A stretch of 64,000 nt of DNA from Dyadobacter sp. 50-39 (GTDB lineage: Bacteria > Bacteroidota > Bacteroidia > Cytophagales > Spirosomataceae). Position numbers and translations under genes: made by a program. Shown in pieces: positions 42,173 to 50,569 of the stretch. The DNA is taken from the NCBI GenBank assembly GCA_001898145.1, contig MKSR01000013.1, positions 62,001 through 126,000 on the forward strand, given 5' to 3'. Positions within the stretch are counted from its first letter, which is position 1; every line of letters starts with the position of its first letter. The notes below the pieces were generated by a model. It did no database searches, was not told the DNA's origin, and saw nothing but the letters and a program-made list of their open reading frames with translations.

Positions 42173-43132
42173 CTAAGGCTTCGAATAACCGCCAGGGATC
42201 GCGCGTGCCAGGTCTTCAATCACCAAATCACTCCGGCGCTCGATCCCTGGCAAAATAAGGTGGGAAGCCGTATCAAAAAACAACGAATCTGGAAGTTCAT
42301 AGCGCTCGGGTTCCGCGATGACAGGCAAATGGTTCTTTTTAATTGATTGATAGATCTTGTCGATCATGGGCTTTTGATTGACAAACGAAGTCGACTGAAA
42401 GACAGGTGGCAGAAGAAGCATCGTTGCTTTTTTACCCTTGACAAAATGCTGAAAATCGATGAGGAGCTTTATAGCTTCGGGATTAACTTGTTGATCTTCG
42501 CTCACCTTTTGCCCCGGATTGAATTTCTTGCCCGGCATGGTCCAATGCACATAAGCATCCCCGTAGCTGTTGAATGCTTTACGGTCGTAAACGCCGACCG
42601 GTCCGATACGACCTGGCTCTTTGGATAGTTTCAATTTCGTGGCAGCATAAAATGGAATGAAACGCATGAGGTGCAGCCATTGCTTGATATCAATCTCCTT
42701 CCTGCTGTCGGGATACACATCGAAGAGAACTGAAACCAATTCTATATTCCCGTAAAAAGTGTCGGTATAATATTGGCTGTACTCCGGAATCACTACAACA
42801 ATATCCCCTTCACGAATATAAGGTTTGACGTCAGTCAGATAGAACTTCATCCCCAGGCTTGCGTGCAAACCTGCATTGATCACCGGAATATGCAGCGCAT
42901 CCTGGATCCGCTTACTGTCCAGCCCGTAGGCGACATTCGAACCGCCGATAACAACGATTCTCGGGCTTCCCGCTGCCAGCCCGTCAGTTCTGCGTAGCAT
43001 TTCGTGTTTGTCCAATAAAGCACCCAGCATGTTATGCTTTGCAATCGGATTAGGCAAAATAAAAAGTGCTACGGCCAACAGCAAAAATGCCAATCCGGCA
43101 AAAAATCCAGTGTGTGTGATGTATCGCCTCAT
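42173..43132 (-). CDS. SGNH-like membrane-anchored partner of MBOAT
   Basis: A 319-residue protein with one N-terminal membrane segment. The periplasmic domain begins IVVIGGSNVAYGLDSKRI, with Ser in the GxSN-like position, and ends with FFDTASHLILPGIERRS, a D-x-x-x-H pattern. This matches the SGNH/AlgJ-AlgX-like partners that receive acyl groups from MBOAT membrane acyltransferases. ATG at 43132 is chosen over an upstream TTG. It starts 2 bp past the MBOAT stop, so the two act together in O-acylating a surface polymer (inferred). Confidence 0.75.
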   Translation of the reverse strand: MRRYITHTGFFAGLAFLLLAVALFILPNPIAKHNMLGALLDKHEMLRRTDGLAAGSPRIVVIGGSNVAYGLDSKRIQDALHIPVINAGLHASLGMKFYLTDVKPYIREGDIVVVIPEYSQYYTDTFYGNIELVSVLFDVYPDSRKEIDIKQWLHLMRFIPFYAATKLKLSKEPGRIGPVGVYDRKAFNSYGDAYVHWTMPGKKFNPGQKVSEDQQVNPEAIKLLIDFQHFVKGKKATMLLLPPVFQSTSFVNQKPMIDKIYQSIKKNHLPVIAEPERYELPDSLFFDTASHLILPGIERRSDLVIEDLARAIPGGYSKP

Positions 43133-43134
43133 AG

Positions 43135-44571
43135 TCAAAATTGAAAATAAATGAACTCTTGATTCTGTCTGTAATTCGCCAGACAGAGCATCAGAAGTAA
43201 CAAGTACATTCCCCAGCGAACCACGAAGTACCGTAGACGTAACCTCTCTAAGGCGTGGTTGCTCCTACGCTCTAGCCACTCGATACCGAACATTAAAACG
43301 ATAAATAGGATCAGCGCCTGATACCCGCTATAAAGCGGCAATGAGAAAAGCGATTTACTGGCAATACCCCCGAAATACTGGCCGGCCTTGGTGATGTTTT
43401 CCGCCCGGAAAAGTATCCAACCGATGGTTACAAGCGTGAAGGTGACGATCATTTGAAATGCTTCGCGAATGGTGGGCAACAATCGACCTGCCGCTTCCGG
43501 GCCTACATTTTTACGGTTTTTGTCAAATATTAGCAAGGGAAGGAATAACAGCCCGTGATATATACCCCAGACAACAAACGTCCAGTTTGCTCCATGCCAG
43601 AAACCGCTCACGGTAAATATGATCATCGTATTGCGGATCGTTTTGAGCTTGCCAAACCGGCTTCCGCCCAACGGGTAATACAGGTAATCCTTGAACCACG
43701 ATGAAAGCGATATATGCCAGCGCCGCCAGAACTCGGCAATATCCCGTGAGAAGTAAGGGAAGTTAAAGTTTTTCAGCAGCTCAAATCCAAATAGCCGGGC
43801 CGTACCAAGCGCGATGTCGGAATAACCAGAGAAGTCGCCGTAAATCTGGAATGCAAAAAATAGTGCACCAACTACCAACGTACTTCCGCTATAATTCCCG
43901 GGATCGCTGAAAATCGGTGAGGCGTAAGCCGCGCAGCCATCGGCGATCACCACCTTCTTAAAAAAGCCCCATAACATCTGGCGAAGCCCGTCCACGGCTT
44001 TGCAGTACTCAAATGAACGCGGACGTTCGACCTGCGGGAGCAGGTGTGTCGCGCGTTCGATCGGTCCTGCCACTAGAAGCGGGAAAAAGCTCACAAAAAG
44101 CGCGTAATCTATGAAATTGGTCGTAGGTTTAATTTTTCTTCGATAGATATCGAACACATATGAAAGGCCGTGGAACGTGTAGAAGGAAATTCCGATCGGC
44201 AGGATAATATCGAGCATGTTGGAATAGGCCTGCAAGCCATTGGAAGAAAGCAACTCGGCGAACGATTCAACAAAAAAGCCGAAGTATTTAAAATACGCCA
44301 GGAATCCCAAATTAATCGTCACACTGGCAATCAGCCACCGCTTGCGCCCACCTTGTGATTTTGAATTATGGATTTGAAGCCCGCTGTAAAAGTCAAGTAG
44401 TGTAGAAAAGACAAGCAATCCGAGAAAACGCCAGTCCCAGCAACCGTAAAAAAAATAGCTGGCAACGAGCAGCAAGATGTTTTGATACTTTACCGTTTTC
44501 TTCGGCAAAAGCCAATACAGTATGAAAACGATGGGTAGAAAGAGCGCAAATTCGATCGAATTAAATAACAT
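43135..44571 (-). CDS. MBOAT family O-acyltransferase (AlgI/DltB-like)
   Basis: A 478-residue polytopic membrane protein starting at the ATG at 44571. MBOAT motifs: FVSFFPLLVAGPIERATHLLPQ, IYGDFSGYSDIALGTARLFG and the catalytic-His region FWRRWHISLSSWFKDYLYYPLGG, then FTVSGFWHGANWTFVVWG. It moves an acyl group, usually acetyl, across the inner membrane onto a polysaccharide. Pairs with the SGNH-like gene directly downstream. Its 5' end overlaps a divergent long ORF (44522-47233), so the real start of that neighbour is in doubt. Confidence 0.92.
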   Translation of the reverse strand: MLFNSIEFALFLPIVFILYWLLPKKTVKYQNILLLVASYFFYGCWDWRFLGLLVFSTLLDFYSGLQIHNSKSQGGRKRWLIASVTINLGFLAYFKYFGFFVESFAELLSSNGLQAYSNMLDIILPIGISFYTFHGLSYVFDIYRRKIKPTTNFIDYALFVSFFPLLVAGPIERATHLLPQVERPRSFEYCKAVDGLRQMLWGFFKKVVIADGCAAYASPIFSDPGNYSGSTLVVGALFFAFQIYGDFSGYSDIALGTARLFGFELLKNFNFPYFSRDIAEFWRRWHISLSSWFKDYLYYPLGGSRFGKLKTIRNTMIIFTVSGFWHGANWTFVVWGIYHGLLFLPLLIFDKNRKNVGPEAAGRLLPTIREAFQMIVTFTLVTIGWILFRAENITKAGQYFGGIASKSLFSLPLYSGYQALILFIVLMFGIEWLERRSNHALERLRLRYFVVRWGMYLLLLMLCLANYRQNQEFIYFQF

Positions 44572-47233
44572 ATTGTATGTCGATTCCAATGTCTCCGGAG
44601 GAAACAATAGTGTGGTAAGGTTGTTACAAAGTAACGGCCTCACGACGGATTCGCGCGCCCCGCAGACTAACCCCTATGAGCCGTTAACTCATTGGGGCAG
44701 TACTTGCAGTCATATTTTGCAAAGCAACCTTGCGGCTATCAAAAGAACTTGTGTGTTGGTGTGTGGTATTTTGTTTATCATTACAATGATCCCGTTGGCC
44801 GGTTTCGGGCAAAATCAACGGCTCCATATCACCACTACGTCTTCCGGAGAGTACCACAAAAATCCCAGGACTTCGATCTATCCCGCATTTGTCGATAATA
44901 TCTCGTACCAGTCGTGGACAGAAGCCGGGCCGTCCCCCTTTTTCCAGTTGGTAGTAGAAGGGGGCGTGCCTCCCTATTCCTGGGAATTGGCAGGTGGCAC
45001 ACTGCCAAAGGGACTTGAAATGGATAAGAGCGGAAAAATCAGAGGCATGGCAAGTAAGGAAGGCAACTACACTTTCACTGCCAGAGTAACCGATTCAAAA
45101 GGTGCGACCACAACCAAGGCCCTCAACTTAGAAGCAGCGCCCTACCGGTCGAAATGGTTCGCCGATGCCAAATTCGGGCTCTTTATCACCTGGGGCGCAT
45201 ACAGCGCGCCGAGTCTCAAAGGCAAGGACGGTATTGCGCAATTTGAAAAGAGAATTACGAAATTCAACGCTGACCAATGGGCTCAGAAGGTCGTCGATTT
45301 GGGCGGCAAGGTACTAACGGCCAACGTGAAGGCAGGTGATGGCGTGCGCCTGTGGCCATCCACGTCACCCAGTAAGCTCGAACTCAAAACATCGCGTAAC
45401 ATTGTGAAAGAGCTGATAGATGCCTGTCACAGAAGAGGCGTTCACTTTATTGCTTACATCGCCCCCGACAATGGCTGGAACAAAGACCTCATCGACACTG
45501 CTCCTGACGGAACTTACGGAACGCTGAACCTGGGTCTTGTCAAAGAACTAATCGCGCTTGGCGTCGATGGTTTTTGGGTAGATATGACTTCCGCAACTGA
45601 ACTGTATCAGGGATTTGATTACAACTGGTTTCCCTGGGATAAAATGATTCCTATTATGCGTACCAACAATCCAAAGGTCATATTTGCCAACAATACAGGT
45701 CTTGGCTTCGGAGGAACGGTACTGCAATACCCCAATACCGACGTAATCGTCTATGAAGGTGGCATGTCTTCCCAGGAATCGGCATTGGAAGTGGCAAAAC
45801 CAGCCACGGTGAAAAAGAAGCTGGCGCTCGAGGTCGACAATCTGCTGGACAACACCTGGTCGTGGCGGGAAGATCCGAAACTCAGGTCGCCAAAACCTGT
45901 GGATATGATCATTAGAAATATCAAAAAGAACTGGGACGTCGGCGCGACTTACATGCTAAGTTATCCGATTACCGCCGACGGCGACATTTTCCCCGGGCTT
46001 TACCAGGAAAAGCTTAATGAGATCGCCCGTTTTGTGAAGAAAAATCAGGGATGGAGTGCAGCACCCCAGGCCTCTCTCCCGGATACAATCGATTATAAGG
46101 GCAGTCTAAAACTCGCACTCACCGCCTCTGCACGTTCGAAGATATATTACACCGTCGACGGGAGCCGCCCTAGCAGTGCAAGCAAGGTCTACAAAACGCC
46201 TGTGACCCTTACGCAAACCACGAGGGTGCAAGCGATAGCCGCCGAGCCAGGCAAACCTATCAGTAAGCTGTTCGACCAGACATTTACAGTCATTAATACA
46301 CCAAAAGCCACAGCAGCAAATGCCCGATCGGCCACACCTGCACCGGACACAGGAACACTTGCAGGTAAAACGGAACCCAACGGCTTTTACAGGGGCATGC
46401 GCATTACCGTTGGCCCGACTCCTATCAAAATTACGGAAATAGGCCGGAAACACCTGTCCGGGAATAACGGCAGGCATTCAATCATCATCAAGCGCTATGT
46501 AGACGATTATCCGATCGTGACAGCATCCCTCAACACAGCCAGTCTGCCGGTCGATGCAGATGGTTATCAATACGCTCAAATACCGCCGACAATACTGGAA
46601 GCGGGCAAATCCTATGTGATCGGCATCCAGGAGAACAATACCGACAAATTTCTACCAGAAGATTTCAAGAACATTCCCGGCACCGACGACTACCGGCTCA
46701 TTAGCTACAACATATTAAGCCCACAGGGTACTAAACATCCGATCGTCGACGACAAGATCGGTCAGCTGCTCAGTATTAAATACGAAAGAGCCGGTTCCAA
46801 AGGCATGAAACCTAATATCACACTTGGGAAGCAGGCATTTCTGCGCTCTAACAATGACACCGGCCTTGGCCCGGCGAGCCAAATCTATTTTGCCGAAAAC
46901 GGCATTGACGGCGACCCTGCCACCATGGCCCAAGCCGGCGGACAATATCCCTGGACGCTGCTGGTGGATTTGATGAAAGTCGAAACTGGCATTACGGAAA
47001 CGAAAATCACATTCGGCAAAACGGCTTTCTCAACCGACTTTCAGGTAATGGCATCGCCAGATAACAAAAGCTGGACCACATTGGCGCATAAAACGGACAA
47101 CTCCGATTTGGATATAGACCTGAAATTCAACCCTATTGATGCCCGTTACTTCAAAATCAGGTCACTTAAACCTGAGAAAAGCGGGGACAAAGGGGGATCT
47201 ATGGGAATACTGGAATTTGAAGTGTACAAGTAA
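44522..47233 (+). CDS. secreted multidomain protein: Ig-like, GH29-like (alpha-L-fucosidase), CHB_HEX_C-like and discoidin-like domains
   Basis: The ORF runs 903 residues from 44522 but overlaps the divergent MBOAT gene by 50 bp, and only about residue 75 onward looks real (a signal peptide CVLVCGILFIITMIPLAGFG ending before QNQ). No good ATG is seen there; GTG at 44753 is possible. Visible order: Ig/He_PIG domain (about 135-200), GH29-like catalytic barrel (about 205-505) with FWVDMTSATEL as the probable nucleophile strand, a beta-hexosaminidase C-terminal-like domain (about 515-595, YYTVDGSRPSS) and a C-terminal galactose-binding-like domain (about 770-900). It likely trims surface fucosides. 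Confidence 0.75.
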   Translation: MKTMGRKSANSIELNNILYVDSNVSGGNNSVVRLLQSNGLTTDSRAPQTNPYEPLTHWGSTCSHILQSNLAAIKRTCVLVCGILFIITMIPLAGFGQNQRLHITTTSSGEYHKNPRTSIYPAFVDNISYQSWTEAGPSPFFQLVVEGGVPPYSWELAGGTLPKGLEMDKSGKIRGMASKEGNYTFTARVTDSKGATTTKALNLEAAPYRSKWFADAKFGLFITWGAYSAPSLKGKDGIAQFEKRITKFNADQWAQKVVDLGGKVLTANVKAGDGVRLWPSTSPSKLELKTSRNIVKELIDACHRRGVHFIAYIAPDNGWNKDLIDTAPDGTYGTLNLGLVKELIALGVDGFWVDMTSATELYQGFDYNWFPWDKMIPIMRTNNPKVIFANNTGLGFGGTVLQYPNTDVIVYEGGMSSQESALEVAKPATVKKKLALEVDNLLDNTWSWREDPKLRSPKPVDMIIRNIKKNWDVGATYMLSYPITADGDIFPGLYQEKLNEIARFVKKNQGWSAAPQASLPDTIDYKGSLKLALTASARSKIYYTVDGSRPSSASKVYKTPVTLTQTTRVQAIAAEPGKPISKLFDQTFTVINTPKATAANARSATPAPDTGTLAGKTEPNGFYRGMRITVGPTPIKITEIGRKHLSGNNGRHSIIIKRYVDDYPIVTASLNTASLPVDADGYQYAQIPPTILEAGKSYVIGIQENNTDKFLPEDFKNIPGTDDYRLISYNILSPQGTKHPIVDDKIGQLLSIKYERAGSKGMKPNITLGKQAFLRSNNDTGLGPASQIYFAENGIDGDPATMAQAGGQYPWTLLVDLMKVETGITETKITFGKTAFSTDFQVMASPDNKSWTTLAHKTDNSDLDIDLKFNPIDARYFKIRSLKPEKSGDKGGSMGILEFEVYK

Positions 47234-47653
47234 AGCAGGACCTGCGCAACCGGGTTGTAATGATAGTCTTATCCATTGGCGGCTATTCGGTAGGGTTGCA
47301 ATTATTTAAAGGCCCAAAAATACACAATTAACTCATTGACAGTTAGTTGAAAATACGTTAAATAAATCCCCTACACATTCTACAATTCCCTCAAAATAAA
47401 ATGGATACGTTTGCCAGCGTTGTAACGCCAGGTATCCTTACAGCTTGCGACCACATCTACTCAGCTTCCGCCCCTAAAATATTCAGATCACCCCGATCCG
47501 CTTAAAATCTGATTAAGCCAGGTTGGCCAGCACCCAGCACTTCCGGGCAACAGGACATCTTTTTCCGACATACCTCTCATTCATTTCAATGATCTGAAAA
47601 GAACAGCGGACTTGTCATGCCCTGAACACTCAATCATTCACCACTATTTTAAC
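47234..47653. other. intergenic region upstream of the RHS gene
   Basis: 420 bp with no supported coding sequence. It should hold the RHS promoter; the TTG at 47612 opens the ORF but lacks signal-peptide structure. No terminator with a T-tract was found after the upstream gene. Confidence 0.5.
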
Positions 47654-50569
47654 ATGGTCATGAACAACCTTTCTACACAAAAGACGCTAAAGACGTTTTT
47701 CGCGGCGGCATCAAACAACATCAGCACATTACTTTCCAGTCTGATTCTCTTTGCAAGCTTCAATTCATTTGCACAGAACGTAGTGTACCAAACCTTGTAC
47801 ACCGGCGCGACCTTCGATGGCCGGGCAATTAATCAAAGTTTACCGGTCGGAAGCATTTTGGGGAGCGGCGGCACCGCGTCGGGGGGAGCAACTTACGCAG
47901 TCGCTTTGGCCATACCGCCCGGGACAAATGGTATTGCCCCTTCTGTATCGATCAACTACCATTCTATGGCTGGAAACGGTGTCCTGGGGCAAGGCTGGGA
48001 GATTGGAGGGTTGTCAAAAATTACCCGCACCGCTCGGAATATGTATTTTGATAATGAGGTAAACCCGGTTATCATGACGAACAGCGACCGGTTGGTGCTG
48101 GACGGTTCCAGGCTGATTGCCAAAGCGGGCAATTATGGAGAGCCTAATACAATCTACGGGACCGAAAGCGAGAACTTTGCAACCATCACCTCCAAAAATA
48201 CGCAGGGGAACGGGCCGGAATGGTTTGAAGTAACTACCAGAGACGGCCTCAAAATGGAATACGGAAACACCCCCGATTCCAGGCTTACAGGTCAGTTCGC
48301 AACCGTACTTACCTGGGCGCTCTCGCGCATTCTGTATCCGGATGGGAATTACATCAGTTTCAAATACAAGACCGGCGTCGGATTCGCATTGCTGGTCGAC
48401 GAGATCAACTATACCGGTAATGCGGCACAGGGGTTGACACCTTATAATCAGGTCAAATTTGACTACAAGATCCGCACCATTGATGAAAATGCAGGCTTTG
48501 AAAACGACACAAAGGTCGAAAGCAAGTATTTGCTGGACAAGGTTACCACAAAGGCCGAGGGCGCGACTGTCAGGACTTACCAGTTCGATTACGGGCATGA
48601 CAATATCAACTCCTATTTAAAAGAGGTCATCGAGGCCGGAACCGACGGCACGCAGCTCAACGCCACTATTTTCAAATATGGCGACCCGCCTGCCGAATTC
48701 AGTACAGTAGACACAGATGGGTACGACTATCCTTCGTCGACCACCATTACCGGAGATTTCAATGCCGACGGGTTGACGGATTTCCTGGAAGCCAGCCTTA
48801 TCCCGAACCCTGCCGTATACAGGATGATCGTTTATGTTAAATACCCGGCCTACATCGGGCAACCGAATAGCTTTTTTGTAGATAATGTCACCGAAGCTCC
48901 CGTCACTTACAGCGTCGTCAAAAAGCAAAGTATCCCCAACTCGTTCGACTTTTTGGCTTATGATTTCACAGGTGACGGGGCCGACGATGTTTTAATGACC
49001 AATGTTGCCGGTTCAGGCCAAAACCGCACATTAACCAGCCTCCGGATTTACCGCGCCGTCCAGAATTACGACTGGCAAACCAATGCACAGCCAGCTATTC
49101 AGTTTGATCCGCTGAATATTTCCCCCTACGCGGGCTATTCCAAAATCCATCCGAGCGGCCACTTCATTTTCCCGGGTGATTATGATGGCGACGGCATACA
49201 AGACGTACTGACCATGCTGGGTAGCAATGCCGTCAACTACAATTGCCACCTCTATAATGGCAAAGTTCAGCCGGATTTCGGGTCGATCGTTATTTCAGGT
49301 GTATTCGCATTAGCGGTAAGCGACTGGCCCACCGCCGACAAAGTCCACGTCGTGGATTTCAACGGTGACGGCAAAAGCGACATCATGCTGATCAAAGGCT
49401 TTGGGAAATCAGATATCTATCATGGCTGGCAAACAGCAGCACCTTCGAATTTCGATGTCTACTATGGAAAGGGCTATTCAAGTACCGGGGCTAACTTTCA
49501 TCGTATAAACAGCACTTATGCAGTAAATCTGGGAGCACCTCCTCCGATGATTGGCGATTTCAATGGTGACCACCGGGCTGATATTATTAATTTCAAGAAT
49601 ATCTTTAATCCAATGGATGTCTTCTACTTCAAAAAAGAAGGCAGAGAGAACTTTCTGGAAAAAGTAAAAAGCGGCTATAACCATGTTACCGAATGGGTTT
49701 ACAAGAAGCTGACCGACGAAAACGGCTTCCATATCCGGGGAAATCTCTCCGCTTACCCGCTCAACGCGATCCAGCCACCGCTCTACGCCGTTTCCGATTT
49801 CAAATTGCAGAATGGGATTGGGGGTATTAACACCATTCAATACACGTACGAAGCAAGTAAGCTGCACCGGGCAGGCAAGGGTTTCCTGGGGTTTGGCAAG
49901 ATAACGGCTAACGATCTGGCGACAGGGATCAAAACCATTTCAGAAAATGAATTCAACACCACTTACTACACAGCCATCCCCTACCGGACTTCGGTCCATC
50001 TCGCATCCACAAACGCGCTGCTGAGCCAAACCACAAACACTAACACATTTGTCTCCCCAGCAGCGAAACGCTTTTGGGTACAAACGACCAATATCCTCGA
50101 AAACAAGACATTGGAGGGTCGGACGACAAACGCGGTAAATGTTTACGATAACTTCGGCAACATTACGCAAAGCACTGTTAATGATGGTGTGGAAACCGCT
50201 GTTACCAACACGGTTTACGGTGCTTATCCGGCCGGTGTGCTCAACAAGCCCACGTCTGTCACAATTTCGAATACCAGGTCGGGGCAACCTGCTTATACGG
50301 TTTCAACGGGTTTTGGATACAACGGCATTGGCCAGCTTATTTCGAAAACCGATTTTAGCGGATCGCCCAAAAATGTAGTCACGACCTATGAATACTTCCC
50401 GCTGGGTAACCTGAAAAGACGACCATCACCCCCAATGGCCCGGGTGCCTCCGCGGCACGAAATACCTCGTCGGTATACGATCCGAAAGGCCGTTATGCTT
50501 TGTCCAGTGTCAACGAGCTTGGGCAGACTTCCAGCGCTACCTATGACGCCAGATGGGGCAAGCCGTTGA
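47654..50569 (+). CDS. SpvB/FG-GAP N-terminal part of a giant RHS protein (frameshifted)
   Basis: The ATG at 47654 (or 47660) opens a signal peptide (SSLILFASFNSFAQN). SpvB-type repeats follow (GTNGIAPSVSINYHSM, GNGVLGQGWEIGGLSKITR), then at least five VCBS/FG-GAP calcium-binding repeats at about residues 366-640 (GDFNADGLTDFL, GDYDGDGIQDVL, VDFNGDGKSDIM), then YD/RHS-type sequence. Real homology stops at about 50413; the last ~50 residues are read out of frame. This part would form the shell base of an RHS/TcB-like cage. The C-terminal half continues in the next frame, after a one-base deletion in an A-run at 50414-50417. Confidence 0.85.
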   Translation: MVMNNLSTQKTLKTFFAAASNNISTLLSSLILFASFNSFAQNVVYQTLYTGATFDGRAINQSLPVGSILGSGGTASGGATYAVALAIPPGTNGIAPSVSINYHSMAGNGVLGQGWEIGGLSKITRTARNMYFDNEVNPVIMTNSDRLVLDGSRLIAKAGNYGEPNTIYGTESENFATITSKNTQGNGPEWFEVTTRDGLKMEYGNTPDSRLTGQFATVLTWALSRILYPDGNYISFKYKTGVGFALLVDEINYTGNAAQGLTPYNQVKFDYKIRTIDENAGFENDTKVESKYLLDKVTTKAEGATVRTYQFDYGHDNINSYLKEVIEAGTDGTQLNATIFKYGDPPAEFSTVDTDGYDYPSSTTITGDFNADGLTDFLEASLIPNPAVYRMIVYVKYPAYIGQPNSFFVDNVTEAPVTYSVVKKQSIPNSFDFLAYDFTGDGADDVLMTNVAGSGQNRTLTSLRIYRAVQNYDWQTNAQPAIQFDPLNISPYAGYSKIHPSGHFIFPGDYDGDGIQDVLTMLGSNAVNYNCHLYNGKVQPDFGSIVISGVFALAVSDWPTADKVHVVDFNGDGKSDIMLIKGFGKSDIYHGWQTAAPSNFDVYYGKGYSSTGANFHRINSTYAVNLGAPPPMIGDFNGDHRADIINFKNIFNPMDVFYFKKEGRENFLEKVKSGYNHVTEWVYKKLTDENGFHIRGNLSAYPLNAIQPPLYAVSDFKLQNGIGGINTIQYTYEASKLHRAGKGFLGFGKITANDLATGIKTISENEFNTTYYTAIPYRTSVHLASTNALLSQTTNTNTFVSPAAKRFWVQTTNILENKTLEGRTTNAVNVYDNFGNITQSTVNDGVETAVTNTVYGAYPAGVLNKPTSVTISNTRSGQPAYTVSTGFGYNGIGQLISKTDFSGSPKNVVTTYEYFPLGNLKRRPSPPMARVPPRHEIPRRYTIRKAVMLCPVSTSLGRLPALPMTPDGASR

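Noticed and set aside
50411-50420. Programmed -1 ribosomal frameshift in the RHS gene
   Set aside because: The local sequence G-AAA-AGA is not a standard slippery heptamer and no clear downstream stem-loop was seen. A missing A in a homopolymer is simpler.
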